From JAKIWV01 sp963773945 (lineage in GTDB: Archaea; Thermoplasmatota; Thermoplasmata; Lutacidiplasmatales; UBA184), in the NCBI GenBank assembly GCA_963773945.1, contig CAVZDD010000005.1, positions 868,001 to 932,000 on the forward strand: DNA of 64,000 bases. Direction: 5' to 3'. Position 1 is the first letter of the stretch; the number at the start of each line of letters is the position of its first letter. This document shows positions 7,767-16,951 of this stretch, in pieces. The notes below the pieces were generated by a model. That model saw only the letters and a list, made by a program, of their open reading frames with translations, had not been told where the DNA came from and did not search any database. The translations under genes were made by a program, and so were the position numbers.

Positions 7767-10171
7767 TTAGGCGGTGACGCTCAAGTTCTCGACCATCTCC
7801 TTCTCGATGATTGAGTGGAGCCAGTCCGCTCCGATCGTCTTCGCGAGCCGCAGTGCCTCGTGATACTCTGCCTTGGCGCGGTCACGTTCTTGGAGATCAA
7901 GATAGACGAGCGCGAGGTAGGAGTGGGCGATGACCGCCAGGTCCGAAGGGGGGAGGCGTGCGTGAACGGCCAGACTCCGTTCCCCGTGCTGGCGAGCTTC
8001 TTGAAGGAGGCCCTGCTTTCGCTCCGCCCAGGACATGAGCGCGAGGGTGTGGGCCAAAATCCCGTCATTTCCGAGCCGCTCGGCAAGTGAGCTGGCCTGC
8101 TTTGCATAGGCAAGTGCTTCGGGCCACTTGCCCGCTTCCGCCGACATCGCTGTCAGGCCGCTAAGAGAGTACGCCAGTTGACCGAGGTATCCGAGCGCTT
8201 CGGATTCCCGCTTGATCTCGAGCATCGCCTCCTCGGCCGGTTCGAGTCGCCCAAGCTCGGCGAGGGCTCGGGCGCGGTTCTGCAGCAAGGCGAAGACGAT
8301 GTCCATTCGCTGGGATCGTCGGGCCTCCGGTAGCATCTCGTCGACCGTCGCCAGCGCCGCTTCTGGTCCCCTCGGAAAATGGCCAGCCGCGTCCAGTTGG
8401 CGACACTTCGAAGCGCCACGTCCGAGTGGTGGAATCGTCGGGCCATTTGGAACGACGCGTAGCAGGTGTCCTTGGCCTGGCCAGCTCGCCGTGCGCCTCT
8501 AGGATCCGAGACTGGTCAAGCAGGAACAGCGCCTCGAGTCGAGAGTTTAGCGGCCCGGAGGCACGGACTGAATCGAGGGTCCGCGAGGCCTCATCGATCT
8601 GACGCATCCGGATCTGAGGTTCCACCATCTCAAGCAGGCACTCGGAAGTGATTCGCTCGTCTCCCTGGGCCTCAGCGATCGCCTGACGTAGAGCCAACAC
8701 GGCCTCGGCATCTTGGGCGTGGAGGTGGAGGATAGAAGCCTCGGCCCGAAGTGCCCGGATCCGACCCCCACCTGACGGCAGTCCCATCGCCAATCGTCGT
8801 AATGCGTTCCTGAGCGGGTCGGAATATCCGAGAGTGAGCAGGGCCTTTTGTTGGCGCGTGAGAACCTGCAGCGAGACGTCGCCATTCCTCCGCCGCGACC
8901 AAATGGAGGAACCGCTCGCGCAGCGCATCGGGCCGATGGCTGCGTGCATAGAATGCGGAGAGGCTGAGGTGTGCCGAACGCTCCCGGGAGGCGTCGGCCC
9001 GGCCAGCAGTGCTCCTCGAACGACCTGGAGCATCTCTACTCGACCGCCCGACGACTTCTGAAGAAGTCCCGATTGGACGAACTTGTCCAGAGCGGTGAGG
9101 GGGATGCCACCGGCCTCCGATATCCAGCTGAGCGGAAGCGGCTCGTTCGCGAGCGTAATGGGAAGCAACGCCTGGACCTCCAAGTCTGTGAGCCGACCAA
9201 CGACGACCGCCAGGCAGGGTCGTAGAGGTCGCCTCGACCCAGGGCGTTGCAACGGACAACAGAAGGAGGAGGGGGCTTCCCAGGCTCGCCTGAAACACCT
9301 GTTCAAATCGATCCGAAAGGCCGCCTCGACGGTCTGTTAATTCATGGGCCGCAGCGCGGTCGAGCCCGCCGATCGTCACGTGGTGTGTGGGAATCTCGCT
9401 CCAATTGAACGGCGGGAACTGCTGACCGACAAGGAAGAGGAGGTCAGCCCTTTCGTTCAGTAGACTGGGGACGAGCTGTTCTAGGAAATGCCGCAGGTCG
9501 GGCGTCGCGAATTGAACATCGTCGATAACGCCTACCAACGGCCGGTCACCGATAGCGCGGGCGACGAGGTTAGCGACTTCTCGACCGACCGGCTGTCCGC
9601 GGCAGTTGAGCGTAGTAGGCCAGCTGCGGTGAACCGAGTGCGGCCAGGGCATGGGCGAGACCGAGCGTGAGATCTCGTGGAGAGCTCGTTTCTCGAACCG
9701 CGAACCAGAAAGGGATCCGCCCGGCCTTTATTGAACGAAGGTGGCGGCTGACTGAGGGCCGTTTTGCCCATGCCCGGCGCTCCCTCCACGAAGATGAGGG
9801 ATCCTGGCTTTCGGGAGAACTCGCGAAGGAGGGAGAGTTCGTCCTTTCGTCCCACGAAGGGATTCGGCGGCGCTGGAAGTGCCCCGGAGAGGAGCGGCAC
9901 CGCCCGGGTCTGTTTCCGAGAGGAACTGGCGTCCCGGGTCGGTGAGCGTGTAGACGAATTGTTTGCGGGCCCCGCCGCGGACGCTCCCCCGGCGGTTTCG
10001 GAGCTTTCCCTCTTCCAGGAGGTCTGCGAGAGGGCGGGACATCGAACAGGGGTGGTAGCCGAGAGCTGTGGCAAGTTCCCGCTGGCTGATCCCGTACGGG
10101 GCATCGGCCGGGGGCTCGTGAGTCTCGATGTAGTCGAGAATCTCTATCGGGAGGTGCGTTACTAGCGGCAC
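7767..10171 (-). pseudogene. Decayed winged-helix/ATPase/TPR regulator
   Basis: Read in pieces, this is one protein: a winged-helix domain (GTG start at 10171; GISQRELATALGYHP), a P-loop ATPase (NPFVGRKDEL, then GAPGMGKT at about 9783-9760), a Walker-B-like VGVIDDVQF, and C-terminal TPR repeats ending at 7767. The sense pieces jump between the three minus-strand frames at about eight places (near 9870, 9745, 9605, 9225, 9000, 8870, 8440 and 8340), so no full protein can be made. Such a density of frameshifts is far above the rest of the window and argues for real decay. Intact relatives lie at 13.8 and 19.2 kb. Confidence 0.8.
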
Positions 10172-10204
10172 GCACTCATCCCTATCGCGGAGGAGATACT
10201 TAGA

Positions 10205-10222
10205 TTATTTTGTACAAAATAA
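10205..10222. promoter_or_regulatory. Perfect 18-bp palindrome, probable operator
   Basis: TTATTTTGTACAAAATAA is a perfect inverted repeat. It lies between the decayed regulator (start 10171, leftward) and the rightward gene at 10266, overlapping the likely promoter of the former. A winged-helix regulator binding here would control itself and the neighbour; that is inference. Confidence 0.6.
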
Positions 10223-10232
10223 CTGGTTCGGA

Positions 10233-10239
10233 TTAAATA
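10233..10239 (+). promoter_or_regulatory. TATA-like box before 10266
   Basis: TTAAATA about 30 bases before the ATG at 10266, consistent with a leaderless or nearly leaderless transcript. Confidence 0.5.
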
Positions 10240-10265
10240 CCGTATTTGCCACTGGTCCTCCTACC

Positions 10266-10634
10266 ATGAGCCAATCGGTCGAACTCGGAGCGACCCGCAG
10301 CGGGGGTCGGCTCGGGGGAATCAGCACGATGGTCACCCAGGCGGACGTGTGCACCTCCTGTGGCGGTCACCACGACGGCCGGCGCCGCTCCTTCTGGGAC
10401 CGGTCGGGTCGGGCCGAGCAGGTCTGCCCCATGGTGGTTCCGGGACCGTTCCCGATGCTCATGAAGCTTCCGGAGCCGATCCAGTTCACCCTCGAGTTCC
10501 CCTTCGATAACGAGTCCCCTCAGGAGGAGATCCGTGCCGACTCCCCGGGGGAGGTAAATCCCGCACTGGCACGCCGGCTGAGCCAGCTCCCGATCCCGTG
10601 GCCGGCTCCCTCCTTTGACGAGGCGTACCTATGA
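10266..10634 (+). CDS. Hypothetical protein with a CXXC motif
   Basis: A 122-residue protein I do not recognise. It has a Cys/His cluster (CTSCGGHH near residue 31, with a further Cys near residue 57) that might hold zinc, followed by a Pro-rich, Glu-rich tail. Strong third-position GC and a well-placed TATA-like box make it a real gene. It is divergent from the decayed regulator, and the palindrome at 10205-10222 lies in the shared upstream region, so it may have been the regulator's target. Confidence 0.6.
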   Translation: MSQSVELGATRSGGRLGGISTMVTQADVCTSCGGHHDGRRRSFWDRSGRAEQVCPMVVPGPFPMLMKLPEPIQFTLEFPFDNESPQEEIRADSPGEVNPALARRLSQLPIPWPAPSFDEAYL

Positions 10635-10872
10635 TCGTGGTGTTGGACCGCCAGGCTCCGCTCCGCGCCCGACCGTCGATCGCGATGTCGACACCCGCTT
10701 CCCGCAGCGTGATGCTGGGCCTCGCGCCGGCGCCCGCTCGGGCGATCGAAACCGCCTGGCCGAAGTGGCTGATGTCGTTTGAGAACACGTCCAAGTCGGT
10801 GGCCCGCTCCAGCCACCGGCGGTCCCGGAGGAGCAATTGAACGTGCAGGAACTCGTAGCACTCTGAATTCAC
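10486..10872 (-). CDS. Doubtful hypothetical protein, antisense alternatives
   Basis: The first 80 or so residues (from ATG 10872) look protein-like with strong third-position GC, but the rest runs antisense to the gene at 10266-10634. The plus strand of the same interval also has an open frame, 10631-10840, whose ATG overlaps the previous stop (ATGA), as in coupled genes. Only one of the two can be the main gene and I cannot decide; no family is recognised for either. I list the minus-strand frame because its composition is less biased. Confidence 0.3.
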   Translation of the reverse strand: MNSECYEFLHVQLLLRDRRWLERATDLDVFSNDISHFGQAVSIARAGAGARPSITLREAGVDIAIDGRARSGAWRSNTTIIGTPRQRREPATGSGAGSAGVPVRDLPPPGSRHGSPPEGTRYRRGTRG

Positions 10873-11020
10873 GATGTCTGAGCGGGACCCGGTGCGGTGC
10901 CCGGACCACGCCGGGTCCCCAGTTTTTTCCCGGCCCCAGTAGGGGCCCCAAGTTCATGGGCGTGAGCCGCCGCAAAGGAAAGATACTCGCCGTGGGTCGT
11001 GACCCCGAGGCTCGATTCCC

Positions 11021-11254
11021 GTGGAGCACCGATGCGCGACCTGTGGCGGCCCTCTCGAGAGCGGCTACGTGACCACCACCAATGGTTCCGGTTTATTCTG
11101 GGCGAAAGAATCGTCCGATACCCGGATCCGGCCCGACGGGCTCGAGGTGCTGGTCCCGACGCGGTTCCACGGGACCTACTCTGCGAACGCCCAGGGGCTG
11201 CGGTGCAAGACCTGCAACACGATTCTGATCCGAACTTCCGAGAAGGCCCTGTAG
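11021..11254 (+). CDS. Small zinc-ribbon protein (DUF6487-like)
   Basis: A 77-residue protein with two CXXC knuckles, CATCGG at residues 5-10 and CKTCN near the C-terminus, separated by a beta-rich stretch. This is the layout of the DUF6487 family, which has no assigned role. Start is GTG at 11021. A TATA-like AAGATACT lies about 37 bases upstream. It stands alone on the plus strand with a small membrane protein gene following after 74 bases. Confidence 0.7.
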   Translation: MEHRCATCGGPLESGYVTTTNGSGLFWAKESSDTRIRPDGLEVLVPTRFHGTYSANAQGLRCKTCNTILIRTSEKAL

Positions 11255-11328
11255 ACCTCCGTCCGCATTCGGCGGAGCCTCTTACGTTGGCCTGAAGAGC
11301 CAACGGTCCACTTCGTACGGGGGGGACC

Positions 11329-11547
11329 ATGCTCCCGGAGCGCGTTTTTGCTATCGGGGGCTGGCTGAGCATCGCCACCGGGGGCCTGCTTGCCATGGCC
11401 GTCGTGCTCAATCCCAATGCGGTCCTTTGGAACGTGCTCCCCCCGATCGCCTTCTTCGAGGGATTGGGCGCGTTCTTTCTTTACGTGGGGAAGGGAGCCC
11501 ACCGAGACCGTCGAAACCTGCTGGATGCTCCGCAACGGCCCCCGTAG
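11329..11547 (+). CDS. Small membrane protein, two helices
   Basis: A 72-residue protein with two hydrophobic helices (residues about 6-27 and 33-52) and a basic, polar tail. No family recognised. The first helix begins VFAIGGWLSIATGG. Codon composition fits the neighbours. Confidence 0.55.
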   Translation: MLPERVFAIGGWLSIATGGLLAMAVVLNPNAVLWNVLPPIAFFEGLGAFFLYVGKGAHRDRRNLLDAPQRPP

Positions 11548-11574
11548 TGCTCCGAGAACAGGCAAACGCTCCTT

Positions 11575-11715
11575 ATGCTCCCCGTGCCGTGGAACGGGAG
11601 GATGGAGCCTCCAGCGGCAAGCAACGGATTCTGCCTGTGGCTGACCGGACTGCCGAGCGCCCGCAAGACCACGATCTCCCGCGAGCCGGCCCCCCGGCTC
11701 GATCCGGCCGCTACC
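11575..11715 (+). pseudogene. Remnant of an APS-kinase-like P-loop kinase
   Basis: The reading NGFCLWLTGLPSARKTTI matches the start of adenylylsulfate kinase and related small kinases, where the loop is GLPGAGKT or GLPSAGKT. Here the second loop glycine is Arg, and after about 30 residues the similarity stops, at the start of the next gene. It therefore looks like a broken 5' fragment, not a working gene. Confidence 0.5.
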
Positions 11716-11755
11716 ACTGAACCGGGGCGGGATTCGAGGCAGGCCGAGACGTCCT

Positions 11756-12640
11756 ATGTCGCATCGAGTGCTGGTCATCGGCCCGAGCTCGGGTCTGGCC
11801 GAAGAATTCGTTCTCGGCGCGCCCGCCGGTTGGTCTTTCGAGGGGGTCGGTCGAAACGGGGCAATCCATGCGGCCGACCGTTACGAAGTGGTGCACCTGG
11901 TCGAGGCCCGGGACATCGGCCCGCTGGAGTACGCGGTCCGGGCCAATGACTGCGACACCGTCGTGAGCTTTCTCCAAGAAGGCGACCGCACCCGGTGCCA
12001 GGAGGAACGGCCGCTCCCCGGGGAGCTTCCCGGGGGGGTGGCCTGGGACGTGAACGTGCTCGCGACCGAGGCCGTCGGCCGAGCCGCGGTTTCCGAACAC
12101 AAACGGGTCGTGGTCGTCTCCACGGACGAGGTGTTTCCGGAAGGTGGGGGTCCGGCGTTGGAGTCCACCCGCCCGCTCGACTGGGCGGAAAATCCCTCTT
12201 GGTACGGAGGCACCTGGGCGGAGGCGGAAACCCTCCTAGGTCGGCTCCCCGGATCCGTGGCGGTACTGCGGGTCTCGGCCCTCTTCGGGTGGTCGGCGGA
12301 ACCTGGGTGCGATCCCCGCCTCGCGAGCGAACTGGCTCGGGAACGCGACAGTGCGCCGGAGCGAGTCCAGCCGACGTTCGTCGCCGACGCGACGCGTGCG
12401 ATCCGGCGGCTCGTGGAAGACCCGGTCGTGGGCCGGTTCCACGTCGCCCTTCCCGAGGCGGTCGGCCGGAGGGAGTTTGCCGAGTCGCTTCGCCGGGCCG
12501 TCCGGGGGGCGGCGAAGACACCAGACGTGGTCCCCGAACGGCACCCGGGATTGGTGGGTGGCCGGCTCGGCGACCTAGGGTTCCGCGCGACGACGCTGCC
12601 TGTCGCCCTCGAGACGCTCGAGGCGCAGGTCCGGGACTAG
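11756..12640 (+). CDS. NAD(P)-dependent reductase-like protein (RmlD/SDR fold)
   Basis: A 294-residue protein of the extended short-chain dehydrogenase fold, close to dTDP-4-dehydrorhamnose reductases. Seen: N-terminal VLVIGPSSGLA as a divergent nucleotide loop, VVVVSTDEVFP (the family's STDYVF motif), and WYGGTWAEAE at the active-site YxxxK position, where Lys is replaced by Trp. The final part matches the RmlD tail (ATTLPVALETL). The loss of Lys and the weak Gly-rich loop suggest a changed or lost catalytic activity. Its stop overlaps that of ilvE by four bases. Confidence 0.7.
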   Translation: MSHRVLVIGPSSGLAEEFVLGAPAGWSFEGVGRNGAIHAADRYEVVHLVEARDIGPLEYAVRANDCDTVVSFLQEGDRTRCQEERPLPGELPGGVAWDVNVLATEAVGRAAVSEHKRVVVVSTDEVFPEGGGPALESTRPLDWAENPSWYGGTWAEAETLLGRLPGSVAVLRVSALFGWSAEPGCDPRLASELARERDSAPERVQPTFVADATRAIRRLVEDPVVGRFHVALPEAVGRREFAESLRRAVRGAAKTPDVVPERHPGLVGGRLGDLGFRATTLPVALETLEAQVRD

Positions 12641-13593
12641 CGCCGCGACGCCCGGGCCACGGGCTTGGCGATGGGCGGGACCGGATGGAGCCAGTCGGCG
12701 TACCGGGGTTCCTCCCCGCGGACGGTCTTGTAGAACACGTCTTGGATGTCGCGCGTCATCGGACCCGGCTTGCCGTTCCCGATGACGTAGTGACTGATCT
12801 CGCGGATCGGTGCGATCTCGGCGTACGTGCCGGTGAAGAACGCCTCCTCGGCGGTCAGCAGCTCGCCGACGGAGAGGGTCTTTTCGACGACCGGGAACCC
12901 CAGGTCCTGGGCGATATGGATGACCGAGTCCCGGGTGATGCCGAGGAGGATGTCTCCCTCCGGGCCCGGCGTGTAGACCGTACCGCCCCGGACGACGAAG
13001 ATGTTCTCCCCGGAGCCCTCCGCGACATAGCCGTTCGAGTCCAGAAGGATGGCCTCTTCGTAGCCGTCCTGCTGGGCGTCGGTGCCGGCGAGATACCCAC
13101 CGAGGTAGTTGCCGACCGCCTTGGCCATCGCGGGAAGCGCGTCCGAATGGACCTTCCGGAACGGGGACAGCTTCGCGCGGATCCCGTTGTCAGACTTCTC
13201 CCCGAGGTACTTCTTCGCGGGAATCGCCGCGACCGCAAGCGAGACCTTGGTCGCGAGGTTCTTTACGCCGAGCGCGGGGCCGTCCCGGAAAACGATGGGC
13301 CGGATGTAGGACGGATAGAGGTCGTTGGCCGCCTGCGTGGTGACGATCGCGTCGACGATCTCGTCCTCGGAATACGGGATGGGCATCTTGTAGATCTTCG
13401 CGGAGAGCATCAGGCGTTTGACGTGGTCCCGGAGTCGGAAGATGACGCCTCCTTTCGGCGTCGAGTACCCCCGAATTCCCTCGAAGACCCCAACGCCATA
13501 GTGGAGGGTGTGGGCGAGGACCGAAACCTTCGCCTCCGACGCATCGACGAGAGCCCCATTCATCCAGACTTTTGCAGCCTCGTTTGCGATCAC
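12637..13593 (-). CDS. ilvE: Branched-chain amino acid aminotransferase
   Basis: PLP enzyme (fold type IV) for the last step of leucine, isoleucine and valine synthesis or the first of their breakdown. 318 residues, normal length. The N-terminal VWMNGALVDASEAKVSVL, the PLP Lys in AKAVGNYLGG, the EGSGENIFVV signature and the C-terminal FFTGTYAEI motif are all present. It stands alone. A palindromic CTATATAG lies about 67 bases upstream, which would give a leader of around 40 bases. Convergent with the reductase-like gene, sharing CTAG at the two stops. Confidence 0.95.
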   Translation of the reverse strand: MIANEAAKVWMNGALVDASEAKVSVLAHTLHYGVGVFEGIRGYSTPKGGVIFRLRDHVKRLMLSAKIYKMPIPYSEDEIVDAIVTTQAANDLYPSYIRPIVFRDGPALGVKNLATKVSLAVAAIPAKKYLGEKSDNGIRAKLSPFRKVHSDALPAMAKAVGNYLGGYLAGTDAQQDGYEEAILLDSNGYVAEGSGENIFVVRGGTVYTPGPEGDILLGITRDSVIHIAQDLGFPVVEKTLSVGELLTAEEAFFTGTYAEIAPIREISHYVIGNGKPGPMTRDIQDVFYKTVRGEEPRYADWLHPVPPIAKPVARASRR

Positions 13594-13658
13594 AGGTGGT
13601 CCCTTTCCGGTCCGTCAGGAACGGGTTTGGGTCTCCTCGCGTTCGAATGCGTGGACTG

Positions 13659-13666
13659 CTATATAG
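13659..13666 (-). promoter_or_regulatory. TATA box upstream of ilvE
   Basis: CTATATAG, a self-complementary TATA element about 67 bases before the ilvE start. The next plus-strand gene starts 166 bases away and has its own box. Confidence 0.4.
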
Positions 13667-13805
13667 CGCATGGTTAGAGCTCAGGTCGACGCGGGACGGG
13701 TCCACCTCTCGCCGAGCGCCTCGGACCCGACCCTCCGAAATCGTGGACATTTGTCCATCGTCGGACGGCCCGAGACCCGGCCCAACCGCTCGTCTCCCCG
13801 AAGGC

Positions 13806-13812
13806 ATTAACA
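13806..13812 (+). promoter_or_regulatory. TATA-like box of the cyclase fusion gene
   Basis: ATTAACA about 24 bases before the GTG start at 13832, fitting leaderless transcription. Confidence 0.4.
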
Positions 13813-13831
13813 GTGCGAATCCAGATTCGGG

Positions 13832-16800
13832 GTGGTGGCCGAGGGCCGGCGCCGATTGGCGGCGATCATGTTCACGGACATGGTCGGCTTCTCGGCCTTG
13901 GCTCAGCAGGATGAGCGGCTGGCGCTTCGAACGGTGGAGGAATACCAGCGGCTCCTGAGGCCGATATTCGAGCGCCATCACGGGCGCGAGGTGAAGGCGC
14001 TCGGCGACGGCTTCATGGTCGACTTCGACAGCGCCCTCGACGCGACGGAGTGCGCGATCGCCATCCAACGTCGGCTGTTCGAACGCAATCAGGCGTCCGG
14101 CACCGCGGTCGTTGAATTGCGGGTCGGTATTCATTTGGGCGACGTCGTCCAACGGGAGGGAGACATTTACGGCGACGCCGTCAATGTGGCCTCGAGAATA
14201 GAGCCGCTGGCCGAGGCCTCCGGGATCTGCATCACCGGGCCCGTTCTCGAACAGGTGGGGAACAAGATCCCGTATCCGTGCGTCCAGCTCGACTACGGCT
14301 TCCTGAAGAACATCAGCACGCCGATCACCGTCTATAGCATCGACCTGCCGTGGCACGCCCCCCCGGCCGCCCGTTTGACCCCCATGACGGACCGGACCTC
14401 GGAGCTCGGCACCTTGCAGGGGGCCCTCCGCGAGGCGGGGCGTGGACACGGCGGCCTTGTGGCGATCAGCGGAGAGTCCGGGATTGGCAAGACCCGCGTC
14501 GCCGAGGAAACCATCCGCCGGGCGGAAACGACCGGCTTCCGCGTCCTCCGAGGTCGACGATTCGAGGAGGAGCTGAATGCCCCCTACTCCCACTGGGTCC
14601 AGGCGGCTCGTGCCTTCGTCCGGGATGCTCCACCTCCCCTGATCTACAAGGTCTGCGACCAATGCCTCCGGGAGGCTGTCGGGCTGGTGCCAGAGTTGGC
14701 GGACCGCGTGGGTCCGCTCCCTCCCGCCGCCGAGCTAGAACCCGCGCAGAGCCGACTGCGCTTTTTCGAGGGCGTGAGCCACTTTTTTCTGAACGTCGCG
14801 AAGGAGCAGCCGCTCGTGCTTCTTTTGGACGATTTTCAGTGGGCCGATGCGGACTCGGTATCCCTGCTCGAGCATTTCGCGACCCAATTGGAGATGCAAC
14901 CGATTCTGGTGCTCGTGACCTTTCGGGACACCGAGGTGGAGGCCACGGCGGCCCTGGCGAAGACCCTGTTCAACCTGCGTCGTCAGCACTTCTTGCGGGA
15001 GGTTTCCCTGAAACGGTTCGATGCGGAAAACAGTCGAGACCTCGTAGGCGCCGTTCTCGGCGGGACGCCTCCCCCGAAGGAGATCTTCCAGCCCGTGCTC
15101 GACAGGACCGGAGGGAATCCCCTGTTCGTCGAGGAGATCTGTCGATCGCTGGTCGAAGATCGGTCGCTGGTCCGGACGACCGAGGGGTGGCAGGCCAAAT
15201 CGAACGCCAAGATCGCCATCCCGTCGACGGTCAAGGAGGTGATCCGTCGTCGGGTAGACTGGATCGGCCCCGAAGCCGAGAACGTGCTCGCGATCGCGTC
15301 GGTATTTGGGAACCAGTTCGAGTTCGACCTGCTGCAGCAGCTCAGCGAGATGAAGCCGGATACGCTCCTCCTCCTCGTGGAGGCGATGCTGCGGGCGCGG
15401 CTGTTGCGGGAGGGCGAGCTAGGGCCCGGTCGGTCGTTGTACCAGTTTAGCGACGAGCAAACGCGTGACGTGTTGTACGACGGACTTTCCCTGGTCCGGC
15501 GTCAGCGCTACCATCTCAAGGCCGGGGAGGCGTTGGAGCGGGCCCTCGGCCACAAGACCCCCGAGCGAGCCGGAGAGCTGGCCTACCATTTCCTCCAGGG
15601 GGACGATGCCCGGCGGGCCATCCGGTACTACGTTCAGGCCGGGGACCGGGCGCGAGATATGTACGCTCAGAGAGAGGCGGCCGCGGGCTACGAAAGCGCG
15701 CTGCGTCTGATCGAACAAGTGGTGGCCCCGGAGCGCGGTGCCTCGGCCGAGCGCCAGCAGGGCACTGTGGTCGCGGAACTGCTCGGAGACGCCTATCACT
15801 ATGTCGGCCAGCATGACGAGATGCTGGCGGCCTACCGGCGTGGGCTCGAGCTCGCCAAGGGGTGCGATTCCATCACCCTCGGTCATCTCTGGTTGATCGT
15901 GGCGGTCGCCCACAGCCAGCGGCACGAATACGACGCGACCCTTCAATGCCTAGACGAGGGGGAACGTGCCTTGGGCCCGCCCCCTGCCGATTCCTTGTCA
16001 GAAATGCGACCGGACGGAGTTGCTCCCGAAATCTCACTCCAATTCACCCCGGGCGGAGAGGGCATGGCGGTGCGCGGGTCCCCGTCGGACACCGACCGGT
16101 GGTGGACGGAATGGACGTGGGTGCAAAGCGAGCGGATGTCGGTCTATTATTGGCGGGACGAGCCGGACCGGATGGCCGAAATCATCGCGCGGTTTCGACC
16201 GATCCTGGAGCGAAGCGCTCGTCCGGCCGACCGGGCGCATCTGTTCGGGTCGCTCATGCTATACGACTGGCGGCGGAACCATGGCATCTCCGACGAAGGT
16301 CTGGAGTATGCTCGGCTCGCGCTGGCGGCGCGAGAGGAGACCCGGGACCGGAAGGCCATCGCCTGGGCGAAGTTCACGCGAGGATTCGCCTTCTTTTGGC
16401 ACGGCGACCCGGAGTTGGCCCGGCCGTTCCTCCTGACGGCCCTCGGTGAGGGAGAGCAGACCGAGGACTCTGCGCTCGTATCCCGGGCCTCCACGTACCT
16501 GATGGTCTCGGCACGCAGGGCACAGGACCGCGCGGAGGCGGAACGTCTCATCCCTCGGGTACTGCAGGCGGCCGCCACGGCGGGCCATCCCGAGTACGAA
16601 GCGATGGCCCATGCGACGCAATCGTGGGTCTCCTGGCGCACCGGAGATCTCGAGCGGGCCGTCGAGAGCGGGCAGCGCGCTCTGAAGATTTGGCGCGAAA
16701 TCCCCAACCGGTACCCGTGCGACTGGATGGCCATCTGGCCCCTGACGGCGATCGCCCTCGATCGGCAGGAGATTCCGCGGGCCGTCGAGCTGGTTCGGGA

Positions 16801-16951
16801 TCTGCTTCCCCCGTCCCAGAACCCGCTCCCGCCAGAGCTCGACAAGCTGGTCCGCGCGGCGATCGCTTCGGAAGAGGAGGGCCAGACGGACGCGGCGGGG
16901 TCCACCCTCCGTCGTGCGCTCGAAGTCGCACGACAGCTTCGATACACCTAA
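13832..16951 (+). CDS. Adenylyl cyclase/P-loop ATPase/TPR fusion protein
   Basis: A 1039-residue signalling protein. Residues about 8-170 form a class III nucleotidyl cyclase domain: metal-binding Asp16 in FTDMVGFS and Asp59 in KALGDGF, transition-state Asn118 and Arg122 in VNVASR, and the adenine-selecting pair Lys55/Asp111, which predicts cAMP as product. Next is an AAA/STAND ATPase with P-loop GESGIGKT (214-221) and Walker B LVLLLDDFQWADADS, then a long TPR-like region to the end. This architecture is common in bacteria and resembles soluble adenylyl cyclase; it is unusual in archaea. The GTG start follows a TATA-like box by about 24 bases. Confidence 0.9.
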   Translation: MVAEGRRRLAAIMFTDMVGFSALAQQDERLALRTVEEYQRLLRPIFERHHGREVKALGDGFMVDFDSALDATECAIAIQRRLFERNQASGTAVVELRVGIHLGDVVQREGDIYGDAVNVASRIEPLAEASGICITGPVLEQVGNKIPYPCVQLDYGFLKNISTPITVYSIDLPWHAPPAARLTPMTDRTSELGTLQGALREAGRGHGGLVAISGESGIGKTRVAEETIRRAETTGFRVLRGRRFEEELNAPYSHWVQAARAFVRDAPPPLIYKVCDQCLREAVGLVPELADRVGPLPPAAELEPAQSRLRFFEGVSHFFLNVAKEQPLVLLLDDFQWADADSVSLLEHFATQLEMQPILVLVTFRDTEVEATAALAKTLFNLRRQHFLREVSLKRFDAENSRDLVGAVLGGTPPPKEIFQPVLDRTGGNPLFVEEICRSLVEDRSLVRTTEGWQAKSNAKIAIPSTVKEVIRRRVDWIGPEAENVLAIASVFGNQFEFDLLQQLSEMKPDTLLLLVEAMLRARLLREGELGPGRSLYQFSDEQTRDVLYDGLSLVRRQRYHLKAGEALERALGHKTPERAGELAYHFLQGDDARRAIRYYVQAGDRARDMYAQREAAAGYESALRLIEQVVAPERGASAERQQGTVVAELLGDAYHYVGQHDEMLAAYRRGLELAKGCDSITLGHLWLIVAVAHSQRHEYDATLQCLDEGERALGPPPADSLSEMRPDGVAPEISLQFTPGGEGMAVRGSPSDTDRWWTEWTWVQSERMSVYYWRDEPDRMAEIIARFRPILERSARPADRAHLFGSLMLYDWRRNHGISDEGLEYARLALAAREETRDRKAIAWAKFTRGFAFFWHGDPELARPFLLTALGEGEQTEDSALVSRASTYLMVSARRAQDRAEAERLIPRVLQAAATAGHPEYEAMAHATQSWVSWRTGDLERAVESGQRALKIWREIPNRYPCDWMAIWPLTAIALDRQEIPRAVELVRDLLPPSQNPLPPELDKLVRAAIASEEEGQTDAAGSTLRRALEVARQLRYT

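Noticed and set aside
13659..13666. CTATATAG as a bidirectional promoter for ilvE and the cyclase gene
   Set aside because: The cyclase start is 166 bases away and has its own TATA-like box at 13806, so only ilvE is likely to use it.
11995..13677. A 560-codon plus-strand frame across the reductase-like and ilvE genes
   Set aside because: Shadow frame: it covers a sense gene in another frame and an antisense gene, both with clear families.
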